DNA of 64,000 nt from Sepiola atlantica (GCA_963556195.1 OY744520.1:7500991-7564990), one strand, 5' to 3'; positions 30,978 to 41,406 are shown, numbered from the stretch's first letter. Made by a program: numbers and translations. Notes: a model not told the origin generated them from the letters alone.

Positions 30978-31074
30978 AAGACAAAACGAAAACAAATCAA
31001 ATACAGGAAAAAAATCATTAAAAAAACGTATATTTCCTGTATTTGATATGTTTTCCTTTTGTCTTTTTCACACA
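30910..31074. repeat. (TG)n microsatellite running into a foldback
   Basis: A TG run (30,910-30,974) passes into the left arm of an inverted repeat: arms 30,969-31,010 and 31,033-31,074 ('tgtgaaaaagacaaaa', 'atcaaatacaggaaa') with two mismatches and a 22-base spacer. The right arm ends in 'cacaca' without an expanded run, so the TG tract grew on one side only. Confidence 0.9.
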
Positions 31075-31125
31075 TTCTGTCTTCACGGCATTTCATTTAT
31101 TGATATATCATGCATTTTATTATAA

Positions 31126-31330
31126 TTATATATATATATATATATAACTATATATATATAACAATGTTCACAAGGGGCAGGCAAGAGATATATACAATTT
31201 GTATTTGGATTACTACTGTTCTCATCTTGGATGTTATTCTCACAATGTTTCAGCCGATGTTACCTCCAACATTCATCAACAAAGATGAGAACAGTAGTCC
31301 AAATAATACAAATTATCAATCCTCATCTCA
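31126..31330. repeat. (TA)n followed by an imperfect foldback
   Basis: TA tracts at about 31,126-31,160. Then 'atttg.tatttgga.tactactgttctcatctt' near 31,196-31,230 is repeated in reverse complement at about 31,282-31,314, with a 50-bp interior. Likely a small foldback element. Confidence 0.6.
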
Positions 31331-31527
31331 AAAATTGAGAAACATAAATACTACCAGATTTTTTTCAAAATCATCTTATAAATATTGGCAATAATTTTTA
31401 AATGTCTGAAGACCGCTCCACAAATTTGGCCCATGGCTGCGCTGTTAGTAATTTCCGCTGATGATGGAGTAGTTTAGAAAGCGTCAGTAAGGATGTCTGA
31501 TCAGCACATAATTGTATGATATTATCA
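31331..31527. other. Unassigned
   Basis: A short less-AT-rich stretch with no recognised feature. Confidence 0.35.
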
Positions 31528-31612
31528 ACATATATAGATAGATAGATCTAGATATACATATATATATAGAGAGAGAAAGAGAGAGATATAGATATACACA
31601 TACACAGATATA
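31528..31612. repeat. Compound (GATA)/(TA)/(GA)/(CA) microsatellite
   Basis: Consecutive short runs of tagata, tata, gaga and cacata. Confidence 0.85.
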
Positions 31613-32764
31613 GAAAAAAGACAAATATCCAACAATATATAATAATGACTGAAAAAATGTTTTATTCAATTCGTACAACGCTTCAGTAAAACTTATACTT
31701 TTCTTCAGATATATAGAAGCCAACAAAAAAAAAAAAAAAAGCTGTTAATAGTTTGGAAAAAACATTTACGCTTTTTTTTTTTTTCCAAATTAATGACAGA
31801 TTTTTTTTTTCTCTTTTTTCTACATATCCAAGGAATAACTTTTACCGAAGCATCACATGAAATGAAAAAAGAAAAAGACTATTTTACATATTACAGTCAT
31901 TCGTATTTCTTCAAAGTCCTAAAAATATGCTCGGAAATAAAATCAATTAAAACAAAAAATAAAAAAGTTTCAACAAAATGTAGTACTTAAGACGAAAAAG
32001 AAAAAAAAGCAATCTACATTCAAGGTTTAAATTGTAGACGACACCTGAAAAAAGTTCATTAGTAATTAAAGTAGTAGCAGCCATAATGGTTGCGAGTAAA
32101 AAAGCTTAGCGGATTCTTCCTCGGGCTTTTTAACTAATGACGAAAGGGTGAAAGGAAGTCAGAACACCTTGACATAAGACGGATTCTCTCCCCCTGAAAA
32201 TATGATGAGTGTGGTGATAATGTCACTATAGAGTAAACCAATTCAGTGGGAGGGGACTAATAGTTGAGAAGAGTTGACCTTAAGGTCTGCCAAAATAAGT
32301 TGAAGGGTCAGACATTAGAAAACAAAGATCTAAAAATAATACAAATTTCAACGAATTTGCTTTCAGTGTCACTAAGAAGCGAGATTTTATAGGCAGTTTT
32401 AATATAAAGTTCAATTTGCTGCTTATTTGTTTTATTTTTAATTCGTAAAAAACAAAAATAGAAAAATCAAATGTAAATTAATGTTTACAAAAAAAAAAGG
32501 AAAAAGATTTTCTAGAAAAAAAAAGATAATTGTTTCACCTAACCATAAGTGAGTTTTCTCAAAAAAGGAAGTCACTGATCATTCTGATTAATAAGCAATT
32601 GATTTAATGAAGTTTTTTTACAATGTCCTATTTTTTTTTTTTTATAACATGACTGTTAATGGTACTATATCTTTATTTTTTTAGAGTGGTTGTTCAATTA
32701 AACCATATTTTGCTTTTACAGGAAGTTTTTTTCACAGGCTTCTAAAAAGAGAGTCAGTTAGATA
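31613..32764. other. Weak foldback and unassigned sequence
   Basis: 'cgcttcagtaaaacttat' (about 31,680) and, inverted, 'ggaataacttttaccgaagc' (about 31,830) form a diverged pair around A/T runs. From 31,990 to 32,764 I recognise nothing. Confidence 0.4.
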
Positions 32765-33015
32765 ACACTTTTCCCCTCCACAAGAGCAAAATCAGGCACA
32801 AGGTTAGTTCTTAATGTAGAAAAAAATCAGCTCCCATAAAAGGGAATTATAGATTACAACATGAATATCTGTATAATCCAGTAGGCACTCATCTTACAAA
32901 TAAGGACATTTTGGTGACAAGTAATAAACACATACCCTCTCCAAAAGGAGATGGTAATGCCTGGGAGGATTGCCTTCTGTAGACGAACAGATATTACACT
33001 TTGATCCTAAACCAA
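32765..33015 (+). repeat. R1 SINE-like repeat, near full-length
   Basis: 'ccacaagagcaaaatcaggc', 'cacaaggttagttcttaatg', 'atcagctccc', 'ggtgacaagtaataaac', 'ggagatggtaatgcctggga', 'aacagatattacactttgat' and 'ccaaagaa' in family order. Confidence 0.75.
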
Positions 33016-33054
33016 AGAACGGATGAAAATGTCTGTTCAATAAGATTTTTTTTA

Positions 33055-33240
33055 AGATACACTTTTACCTGCAAAGTTAAACACAAAGTCTGTTTTTAAT
33101 ATAGGGAAAATTCAGCTCCCTAAAAAGGGGCACTCCGAATTGGGACAAAAATAACAATTGCCAAGAATGATTTCTCCTATTCTGACTAACGACCAAAAAT
33201 TACTATCCTTTGATTTTAGCCCAAAGGCCAAACAAATTTT
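33055..33240 (+). repeat. R1 SINE-like repeat, internally deleted
   Basis: The 5' module ('caaagttaaacacaaagtct', 'aatatagggaaaattcagct', 'ccctaaaaaggggcactc', 'aaaaataacaattgcc') is followed directly by the terminal 'ctttgattttagcccaaagg', with the middle lost. It lies in the same orientation and just downstream of the previous copy. Confidence 0.7.
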
Positions 33241-33739
33241 TTAAAGAATGTCTGATTTTTTTAATTATTATTACAAGAAACAATTTGTAAGTGTTAGTTA
33301 GTTTTCCTGACTTTTTGTACTACCAACTTTACAATTGTACTAAAAGCCTAGTCCAAATTTAAACAATTATGTATACACCATTAGTTAAAAACAAAAACCA
33401 TTTTAAAAAAATGTCAGGATTTAGTAAAAAAATAAATAAATAAAATAAAGTTTTAAAGTTCCACATAGAGAATATCAGTGTTCAAAAGATGGCATATAAT
33501 CAAAAGAGAAAATAGAAAATATAAGGCATTGATGAAAATAAGAGAAACTAAAAATGTTAAAGTTACTTTCATGATGACAGACGGTGTTGCAATGGTTAAG
33601 CAAAATTGCACTGTTAGCAATTAGCAAATAATTGGTTAGACAAAGAAATACACAGAAAACAAAAATATATTTGCATTGTGTATTTAACAATCGTCTGAAC
33701 TTCCAAGCAGTATATTTTTAAAGGGGTTTGTTTAAATCC
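33241..33739. other. Unassigned
   Basis: AT-rich; the minus frame at 33,475-33,690 has no motif I recognise. Confidence 0.4.
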
Positions 33740-33990
33740 TGATTTTGAATACAGAAAACTTCAATTTATTACTAATGGAGATTTGGTATCTGTCTGTCTG
33801 AAACAGAAACTATAATATTATCTTTTAATGCTCAATTCAGTTTACTATACTATTTCAGACTAATGTACTATATTTCAATGCTTAATTCCGGGAATGGATA
33901 GTGTAGTATATGTTATCATTATACTATCCTCCCAGAGATTACACTCTCCTTTTACGAGGTGGGGGAGGGGAAGGTATTAATGATATACTA
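33740..33990 (-). repeat. R1 SINE-like repeat, 3' part plus extended tail
   Basis: The reverse complement matches 1-260: the eroded 'tctgggagga' and 'atatactacac' part, then 'agtacattagtctga', 'actgaattgagcattaaaag' and 'ccaaatctccatt'. Confidence 0.6.
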
Positions 33991-34110
33991 GCAAAATATG
34001 CAACCTCTGGTCACATATTTTGCTAGTTTAATTAAAAACTGTTGGTGTAACAGATGATCCCACTCGTCTAACCGAGGCTCCTTAAATTTTCAAGGGTCCA
34101 TGAGTAATCA

Positions 34111-34852
34111 GTGTTAATAAAATATCAGACAAGATATTGTGTGTTTCTCGTCTACACGTAACTTAATAACATTGATTTTCTTTTTCTTACAATAAATTCA
34201 ATATTTATTGAATTAAAACAATTTTTCTTTTAATTCTATTAAATTATGGTGCTTCTTTAGAGACGTGGTTGAGACAAAATATGAAACAGGGGAGATAATT
34301 CAAACTTTGGGGGGGGGATCAATGATATTTATTTGATGTTTAATTTATTTCAATAAATCTATTTAATTTTAACATATCCTCAGAAGTTTTATTTTTTTGC
34401 TTTTTAAATTCAATAAAAAAATCCCCCCCAAAAAAAAGTTTGCATTATCTCCCCTTTCATATTTCGTCTCAGCCACGTCTCTAAAGAAGCACCAAAATTA
34501 TTAATCACGTAAAATTGAATGCACTTTTTATTCATTTTGGCTGTATTATTTAACGAGACTTACAAAAAATGGTTCATCTTCTCTGTATTAATAAAACGAT
34601 CGGACAAAATATCGCGTGTCTGCATGTTACTCACTTATATGTAACTTTAATAAAAACATTGAATTGTTTTGTTTTTTAATTTATAATCCAATATTTATTG
34701 AAATCAAAAATAAATGAAGAGAAAACTAAAACAAATGTTTCAGTCCTATCAAAAAGAAATTGTAAACATGGCTATATTTTGAATTATTTTTCTCTTAGCT
34801 CTCTACTCGACAATACATCTTCACTCGGGCGACGCCAAGTAAATAAAGCCAG
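34111..34852 (+). repeat. R5 repeat, tandem dimer with nested element
   Basis: Unit 1 spans 34,111-34,579, interrupted by the MITE at 34,248-34,493. Unit 2 begins 'tctctgtattaataaaac' at 34,580 and ends about 34,852 in 'cactcgggcgacgccaagt' and 'ccagta', a decayed version of the hairpin-CTAG-T terminus. The unit-2 start follows 'acttacaaaaaa(t)g' exactly as in the 12.5-kb dimer. Confidence 0.65.
34240..34501. mobile_element. Short inverted-terminal-repeat element (Merlin-like MITE)
   Basis: Element 34,248-34,493 with about 65-bp inverted repeats ('ggtgcttctttagagacgtgg', 'gagacaaaatatgaaa', 'ggggagataattcaaact') and a homopolymer boundary (G run left, C run right). It is flanked by taaattat (34,240-34,247) and aaaattat (34,494-34,501), an 8-bp duplication with one mismatch. 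The first bases match the 8.4-kb element. It sits inside R5 unit 1, whose sequence resumes correctly after it. Confidence 0.75.
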
Positions 34853-35289
34853 TAATTTATATATAACACTACTGTATATTATTTATAGTGTTTTTGTTCT
34901 CAAGAGGACAGGCAGGTTTTTAAAAGACTGAATTTTTTTAATGAAAATCTAAAGAATTATTTTTTTAAGTTTAAAAAAAAAAAGATGAATAATGCCCAAA
35001 ATAATAAAATATCAAAATCTGTGTCATTAAGTAGTGGGCATCTCTTTTTAAAATGAGGTGATTGACATTTTTTTTTCCTTTTCTTTTTTTAAGACGACCA
35101 CACTTGAAAAACATTTTTATTTTATTTTTATTTTGCGCATTTTTTTTTTTTTCATATATTTTGATTAAAAACAATTTCTTTTTAGTTGCAGTCCGCCACA
35201 TTTCACTAACTCAAACTCTGAAAGCAATGAATTTTTTCAGACTAACTCCTACACTACAGCCCCGCACACAAGGCAAATATTATTTAACT
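34853..35289. other. AT-rich, nothing recognised
   Basis: Poly-A/T-dominated; the Lys-rich and Phe-rich frames here follow from composition. Confidence 0.5.
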
Positions 35290-35515
35290 AACTGGAACCG
35301 TGTAAATTACATGGTACAGAAATGTGAGTAGCCAATGGCAAGAAAAGCTGAAATTGAGATAAATTTCTCAACCTGAGGGCCACGGACTCCCGTGTAGTGT
35401 GTGGAGAGAGCAGCACAGAAAAACAATGTTTTTCTAAACAACTCCAACTAAGAAAGACATCAAGTACATGTGTGAAGGGAAAAAAACAGGAAGTCATTCT
35501 TTGATGAAACAAACA
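35290..35515 (-). pseudogene. LINE 3' end fragment
   Basis: The minus strand contains 'atttcagcttttcttgcc' and 'ttggctactcacatttctg', nearly identical to the 3' end of the LINE at 38,895-38,940. The sequence upstream on the minus strand (35,360-35,515) is open but I cannot place it against the coding part of the larger copy, so only the tail is firm. Confidence 0.5.
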
Positions 35516-35892
35516 TTATCTAATTTATCCCCTATGCTCCTCATGAATTGTGAAGTCTTAGTTTTCACAGCAAAAAATTGACATTTTCAGTAATCAGGCA
35601 GAACTGCCATAAGAATGAAAATAATCTTTTTATTTAAAAAAAAAAGCGAATTTTGATCAAAACGTTGAGAACTCATATATATGAAAGGCTCGAGCAATTT
35701 AAGCAGAAATCCACCTTTTTCTGGATTTAAAAAAAGTGGTATTATGATAATTATTTATCTTTCATCTGTTTTTTTTTTTTGCTCATCGTCAACTAAATAT
35801 CTTCTGTCCTGCCGTGGACGTAACTATATTTTCCGTATGAGAGATCAATATTTTTACTTTTACAATAGTATATTTAGCGTATTTTATGTTAC
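35516..35892. other. Unassigned with a shared short word
   Basis: 'gcaatttaagcagaaatcca' and 'tttttctggat' with 'aaaaaagtgg' at 35,694-35,740 recur as 'gcgatttaagcggaaatctg..tttttctggat..aaaaaagtgg' at 39,648-39,695, a small dispersed repeat. Confidence 0.4.
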
Positions 35893-36130
35893 CCTACCCG
35901 GCGTTGCCCGGTAGCGTTCTTTTCTGTAATTAAAGTAAATCAGGGTTGTTTGTTTTTTTTTTCAAAAATATTAAAATTGGTTTTTTAGTATAACTTTGAA
36001 AGTTAAATTTAATTTGGGTGTTTCTACAGAATTTGAACCGAACCAAACTGACTGTAGAAGTGCCTTAATTTGTATAGTATCATTTACTTATTAAATTATT
36101 AATTGAACCAAATTATGACAAAATTATAAT
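35885..36130 (+). repeat. R9 dispersed repeat copy
   Basis: It starts 'ctacccggcgttgcccggtag' and contains 'gtatcatttacttattaaat' and 'attaattgaaccaaatta'; the same words occur at 40,265-40,480. The start resembles the reverse complement of the Helitron-like hairpin, but no CTAG lies beside it. Confidence 0.6.
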
Positions 36131-36335
36131 TATCTTTTGTTATTTTTTCCTGAAAAAAAAAAGTATGTTGAGATCCACGATTGAAAATGGGACCTTTAGA
36201 TCTTCAGTCTGAAGCTCTCCCATCTGACCTATTTTGATTGACTATATATATATATATCCCGTAATTCTAAGCATGTATATTTCTATTGGCAAATGTTGCT
36301 TTAAGGGGTTAATTGCTATTAGCATAAGCTCCCTC
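36131..36335. other. Unassigned with (TA)n
   Basis: Short TA tract at about 36,242-36,258; otherwise nothing recognised. Confidence 0.4.
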
Positions 36336-37065
36336 CTTGGGTAGGCTCCCTGCACCCAAGGCAGCAAAAACAACAAGGTTCACAATAAGGACAGTGTCTT
36401 ACAGAAGAACAGGATATTCTAAAGTGATAGAGGAAATACTGCTCAAACTGTAAAACTATCCTACGAAAAGAGACCCACAGGTCCATTTGCAGTAGGAACA
36501 GCACAATAGGATTTACCATCCATCCATCCTTAAAGACAAAGTTATGCAAGCAATTAGATCATAAAAGAAAGGTAAATCGCCTGATGTCAACAACATCCCA
36601 GCTGCATTAGTACATGCTGGCGGTGAAAATATAATAGACTTTTTGACCAACGTATGTAACAAAATTTGGCTGAAAGTGTTGGACGCAATCCCTAATAATC
36701 ACACTACTGAAAAAAAAGGCAATTTACAACTGCGCCCAAACCACCAAACAATCAGCTTGATAAGTCATTTCATCAAGTTTTTGCTCATGATAATTTTGAA
36801 CTGATTGAAGAAGAATCGATAAAATAATAGTCGAAGAACAAGCAGTTTTTCGAGAAGGATGCAGTATAGTGGAACAGATCTTCAACTTGGGCTGCTTACT
36901 TTCGGAAAAATACTCTCAACATCACCAGGACATATACCATACGTTCATCAAGTTCAAGAAAGCGTTTGAACGCATTTGACATGCTGCACTGTGTGGCACA
37001 CAATGAAAATGTATAACAGTAATCATAAACTCATGAAAACGACAGTCAGAGTTGGATGTTTTTGG
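36336..37065 (+). pseudogene. RTE-type LINE reverse transcriptase, upstream part
   Basis: Across frameshifts the plus strand reads 'CLTEEQDILK', 'KDKVMQAIRS', 'KKGKSPDVNNIPAALVHAGG', 'TISLISH', 'EEQAVFREGCSIVEQIF' and 'YHTFIKFKKAFE', in the order found in RTE/BovB-like reverse transcriptases. The last is motif A, normally F-x-D-F-K-K-A-F-D, with the catalytic Asp replaced by Lys. The protein then continues (V-R-V-G-C) into the interruption at 37,066 and resumes at 37,736. Stops, frameshifts and the lost Asp make it dead. RTE is known as the autonomous partner of many animal SINEs. Confidence 0.88.
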
Positions 37066-37727
37066 GGTACTTATATAAAGAACGACCCGCATTTCCGTGA
37101 CTTTGCGTCGTCAACGTTCGGGCAGGTTACGGAAGCGGCTGAGAGTTGCTGAGGCGAAGACTGCCAGACGATAAATTCAGGAACAGTTGCAAATGACAAA
37201 AGTTAGACGAAGAAAATAAAAGTAAAATACATATATAAAAATAAAGAACAGCCAAACCATGGCTAAAAAACTTATTAATTAGATGTTTATTTTTTTTATT
37301 TTTGCCTAAGGAATCGCATTCTTTGTGCCAATTCTTTGCAGGTGCTAGTTCCTGAGACCACAGGTATATATCAGTTTAATAATCTTGGCCATTTCAATCC
37401 TGGATCGGGAAAAAAAAGTTCCATTTCTTATAGAACTCCATTCTCTACATTCTTTGTTGGAGCATCTCCATGAATATTGGTCAGCAAGACGTTTTCCTAT
37501 TCTTCAACCGACACAAGTGACTGCTGCTGAGAGAACTCAATGAGTTCTTTGGGAGATTGAACATGCTGACACAGATCGTAGAAATTCATTTTTTCCATAA
37601 GTTATCGGCTGCCTGTTGCAACCTGATTGGCTAATAGTTTAGGCAACTCTTGGGCACTTCCGTAACCTGGCCAAACGTTGACGACGCAAAGTCACAGAAA
37701 TGTGGGTCGTTCTCTATAAAAGTACCG
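37066..37727 (-). mobile_element. Merlin-type DNA transposon inserted in the RTE LINE
   Basis: Terminal inverted repeats extend about 83 bp, starting GGTACTT at both ends and sharing 'tgactttgcgtcgtcaacgt'. Flanks are gtttttgg (37,058-37,065) and gttttttg (37,728-37,735), an 8-bp target duplication with one mismatch. On the minus strand 37,610-37,300 a decayed transposase reads 'YDLCQHVQSPKELIEF', then 'WRCSNKEC' and 'SIRNGTFFSRSR', then 'KIIKLIY' and, shifted by one base, 'LWSQELA'. This order (WRC..C....S.R.GTFF.....I.LIY.W) is that of ISXO2/IS1016-like transposases of the Merlin superfamily. The catalytic DDE part is missing, so it is an internally deleted, non-autonomous copy. Confidence 0.85.
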
Positions 37728-37735
37728 TTTTTTGT

Positions 37736-38525
37736 CCTTTACTCTATTTAATATATTCTTGTAAAGAATAATGACCGCGGAGGCGTTGAAGAATTACGAT
37801 AGACGCATTAGTATCAGAGGACGTAAAATAGTAGATAATATTGATGCCATGGCCGGTAGTATAGAAGAACTTGTCCAGCTCGCTCGTAATATCGACGGTG
37901 TCTCCAAGCCATTTGGGATGGAGATATGCGGTGAGGAAAGAAAGTTAATAAGCAACGATGCTTCAAAATCCGTCCCCAATAAAGCAGTGGAGGAAAGAAA
38001 CTAGAAACTGGACAAATTTAAATAGCTGTGCTTTATAATCTCTGAGCAAAGATTATAAAGCCAGAAAAAATAGCTTGAATAGAAGTGATGCAACTAAAAC
38101 CAGTCATGTCAAGCAAATCCTTCTCGCTGGATGTGAAGCATGGATTCTAAACAAGGATCTAGAAAAGAGAATTCAGGCATTCGAGATGAGGTGCTACCGT
38201 AAAATAATGAGTATCAATTACAAAAACCATTTGACGAACAATGTCAGGAACCGTGTAACTAACGCCATCAGCTCACACTTTCCATTTGTTCATAGAACGA
38301 GGCTCTACTAGTTTGGTCACACCACGAGATGAAGTGGACTGACGAAACAGTGAAAGGTGCAAAGATTGGCCAGCAGTAAGAAAAGGTGGAAGAACAGCAT
38401 CACACAATGGAACAAGTTATCATTTGAAGAAACCTGCTTGAAAATGGATGAAAACCGAAACGAGGATATTGTGCTCATCAGCAGTTTCCCTACGGCCAAG
38501 CGGAACTTCGGGCAGTGAGTGCGTT
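37736..38525 (+). pseudogene. RTE-type LINE reverse transcriptase, downstream part
   Basis: It resumes directly after the Merlin insertion with 'FTLFNIFL', a stop, 'RIMTAEALKNYDRRISIRG', 'VDNIDAMAGSIEELVQLARN' (motif C, usual form ADDID, here VDNID), 'PFGMEICGEERKLISNDASK' and 'SVPN'. A deletion follows. The C-terminus then reads 'CEAWILN', 'KDLEKRIQAFEMRCYRKIM', 'KKRWKNSITQWNKLSFEET', the last in another frame. The 234-bp frame at 37,771-38,004 and the 237-bp frame at 38,075-38,311 are pieces of this one protein. The polymerase active site is mutated and the element is dead. Confidence 0.88.
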
Positions 38526-38740
38526 AGGCTTCAGAAACACACACAGACAGAATCAACTTTATTAAGTAGATGAAAAATGTCAGAACAGGAAATGGGCAGT
38601 GCATTACTTACAAAGTCAATCTTTCGAAAGCATTACACCGTCAAGATAAAACACCACAACAGCAGTTTGGGTGAGCATAGGTTTCAAACGCACGCACAGA
38701 CAGACACAATTAACTTTATTAAACAGATTATTCATTACAC
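38523..38740 (+). repeat. LINE tail duplicated in tandem
   Basis: 'ggcttcagaaacacacacagacag' followed by 'aatcaactttattaagtaga' (38,526-38,570) is repeated in diverged form at 38,682-38,732 ('caaacgcacgcacagacag', 'aattaactttattaaacaga'). The period is about 157 bp. It follows the RTE C-terminus directly and is probably its 3' UTR and tail. Confidence 0.55.
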
Positions 38741-38889
38741 ATGTCCATTTTTCAATATCTGAAATATCAAACAAGTTATTACAATAATATATTAGCACTA
38801 CGGTTGCGGAGTCGGAAGGTATAAGGTCCGACACAGAGGATGACAAAAATTCCAACCCCGACTCTTTATTTTGAAGTTTCCCAATATCA
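38741..38889. other. Unassigned with a duplicated-purine word
   Basis: 'cggttgcggagtcggaag' and 'aaccccgactc' around 38,802-38,870 look like the ends of a short palindromic element; the inside is too short to identify. Confidence 0.3.
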
Positions 38890-39640
38890 CAGAAATGTGA
38901 GTAGCCAATGGCAAAAAAAGCTGAAATGCTTGTTCACATTAGTTTTAAATTTCTGCATCTCAGTAGTCGGGGAAAAAGGGAGCAGGGAGGGAGTTTCAAA
39001 GGCTGGCAGTACGAGGAAAGAAGCTTCTGGAGTAGAAGGCTCTCCGGCATCTGGAGACCTCAAGAGTGAATGGATGGGATTTAGCTTACTGTCGGGTTGG
39101 TCGAGTGTATTTACGTCGAGGGGGCACCAGAGCAGCCAATTCATCAGAGCACAATCCATAGAAGTACTTGTAAAACAAGCACAAGGCTACAACATTGCAG
39201 CGATGGGACAGGGGCTGGAGTTTGATGGATAGTGAGGGACCTATTAAATTAGATACTCTTTTTTGTACCTTGTCTAAGAGGGAGAGACTAGTGGATGGTG
39301 CACCATCCCAGATGTGGTAACAGTACTCCATGCATGGGCGGATGGTAGCTTAGTAGAGATATAGGATATTGTCAGGTGCAAGAAGTTTTTTAGCAGCAGC
39401 CATGACAATCGGTGTCCGAAGAGGTTTCTTGTAGTTGTTGAAGGAGAGGAACTTCATCTTAGCAGCATTAAATGTTTCCATCCATTTATGAACCCATCCA
39501 CTACAGACTGGAGGTCAGGTTCTAAAGATTCAGCCATTGCCTCGGATATGTGCATGTCCGTTTTGCCCACATGACAAGAGTAGAGTGTGACGTTGTCAGC
39601 AAATCCACCCATCTCAGACACAATGTTAGCTATAAGAGGT
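38890..39640 (-). pseudogene. LINE reverse transcriptase, C-terminal half
   Basis: Reading the minus strand from 39,640: 'GGFADNVTLYS' (the (Y/F)ADD catalytic motif with the second Asp as Asn), 'SVVDGFINGW', a one-base frameshift, 'FNAAKMKFLSFNNYKKPLRT', 'ILYLY' with a stop where Lys is usual, 'ATIRPCMEYCYHIWDG', 'LDKVQKRVSNLIG', 'ALCLFYKYFYGLCSDELAAL', a stop, 'SHPFTLEVSRCRRAFYSRS', 'FFPRTASL', and finally 'FKTNVNKHF'. This is the longest reverse-transcriptase stretch of this LINE type in the window and defines the family also present at 3.9, 7.3, 7.9 and 10.7 kb. At least three stops, one frameshift and a mutated active site make it dead. Its 3' UTR word recurs at 35,310-35,350. Confidence 0.88.
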
Positions 39641-40082
39641 TCTAGCGATTTAAGCGGAAATCTGCTTTTTCTGGATCCAAAAAAGTGGAATTCCGCTAAA
39701 AAGCAAGGAACTCAGATCCCTGCAATATTAAGACTGTCTGTGGATTCTTCAGAGATTAAAAAAATCTGACTCCTAGAATTCTTACAAGCCAAACTCCGAC
39801 TACCCTGGTTGGTATACCTTATTATCTCCTAGTCTAATTTCTAATTACTAACTTGTTTTTTTATCTAAATTTACTTTAACAAAAGAAATGTTTACCTCGT
39901 GATAATATGCAACAATTAAACGTTTGGATTATGACAAAATTTGATAGAATCTATATTCTTAGAAGAGAAACGATTTGCCATCCATTGTAATTATTAATAG
40001 CAAGAGTACTAACATGTTTTGACAACTACACACTAAAAAGAGTGAAGAAATCAAATGAGATCTCAATTACCCTTTAAATAAA
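39641..40082. other. Unassigned
   Basis: 39,648-39,720 holds the short repeat also seen at 35,694. The rest is AT-rich and unassigned. Confidence 0.4.
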
Positions 40083-40122
40083 CACACACACACACATACA
40101 CACACACATATATATATATATA
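40083..40122. repeat. (CA)n(TA)n microsatellite
   Basis: A CA run with two interruptions followed by a TA run, immediately upstream of R11. Confidence 0.9.
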
Positions 40123-40135
40123 TACTTTTTGAAGA

Positions 40136-40252
40136 TTAAAATCATTTTCAAATCAAGTTCCAAATAAAGAGCATACACAAAGGTATTATAGTTGTTTACA
40201 GCTGTTTCAAGAGAATGTTTATTTTAAGTCATAATGAAACATAAAATTTATT
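40136..40252 (+). repeat. R11 dispersed repeat copy
   Basis: Matches 24,257-24,385 ('tccaaataaagagcatac', 'tgtttacagctgtttcaa', 'aatgaaacataaaat'); flanked on the right by R9. Confidence 0.65.
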
Positions 40253-40262
40253 TCGGTTTTAT

Positions 40263-40480
40263 CGGTACCTACCCGGCGTTGCCTAGGAGATTTTATTTTC
40301 ATTTTTTGTTTCGTTTTTTTAACCTATATAGTTTGTTGTCTTTTTAACCAAATTATTATGTTGAATTTATTTATTATGGTATCGTTTGGTCATTGAATTA
40401 TTAATTGAACCAAATTGTTATAAGAGTATAACTAATTTTGTTAAGTTAATATTGTTTTAATATCTATTTATAACATGATT
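40263..40480 (+). repeat. R9 dispersed repeat copy
   Basis: Starts 'ggtacctacccggcgttgcc' and contains 'ggtatcgtttggtcattgaa' and 'attattaattgaaccaaatt', parallel to 35,885-36,130. Confidence 0.6.
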
Positions 40481-41019
40481 GGATGTAAACAGCTTCCAAA
40501 ATGTTCAATCTTTTAATACATAAGGATTTGCTAAGAATTTTAAAAGCCAGAAATTATTTTCTATTCGACAGTTAAAATGCTTCCAAATTCCTTTCAAATT
40601 TTGAATGATCACAAAATAATTTTTTTTTTTTCAACTAGATTAAAATAATCAACTTGTTCATACTAAAAAAATAAATGCATTATGGGAGATCGGATTTTTT
40701 AATTAAATTTTATTTTTTAATAGGGTTTTAAAATTTCGTTTTGTTTTATGCTATTGAAATTTTGACTTTAATTAATCGATTTAATAATATAAAAAACTAA
40801 TATGTGAGTCACGTAGAGGCAAGAAACAAACATTCCAACACACGTGAAGTTTCATAATGTTATGAATATAGAGATAATAGTCACAACAATAACAGAATAG
40901 TAATACAAAAAATTAGAATGTCATTAAGTATAATAAAACTACGAACCAACAATTGGTATGACAACAGCCTGCTCAAAGAACCTCAGAATTCATATTGAAT
41001 ACAAAATGTTATTAGAGTT
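40481..41019. other. AT-rich, nothing recognised
   Basis: No gene or repeat recognised. Confidence 0.45.
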
Positions 41020-41066
41020 AATAATCATATTCGGTTTAACGTCCATTTTACATGTTGGCATGAGAA
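41020..41066 (-). mobile_element. Extremely truncated LINE 3' end
   Basis: The reverse complement reads 'catgccaacatgtaaa' and 'gacgttaaaccgaatatgat', matching the last codons (HAGM) and 3' UTR start of the LINE at 20,690-20,730. About 45 bp, the shortest insertion of that family here. Confidence 0.65.
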
Positions 41067-41406
41067 ATATGCATATATTTATACAAAGTTAGGTTGTTTA
41101 TATTGTATATGTTTATATATTTGTATGTACAAGATTCACTTTAAACTAATTAACTGATCATCATAAATTTTCGAACATAGCTGCTAGGTGTAAGGGGTTG
41201 TAATATCGGTATATTTAGTTTCATGAAAAGGAGGTAAAGGGGGGTGGGGGGGGGCTTTTCCTGAAAATTCAGATACATCTGATTCTTGTGAAATTTTAAC
41301 AATAGGTATGAGACATCAAGTAATAAATATTTCCCAAACTTGAGTTTCTTTGGAGTATTTTAAAGGGTTTTTAGGGGGCATTTTATTGGCAGAATCTCCC
41401 ATTTGA
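41067..41406. other. Unassigned with a G-rich patch
   Basis: A purine run with a G tract at 41,229-41,254. No other feature. Confidence 0.4.

Noticed and set aside
30878..31096. Protein with a long Thr-His run
   Set aside because: Translation of the (TG)n microsatellite and the adjacent foldback.
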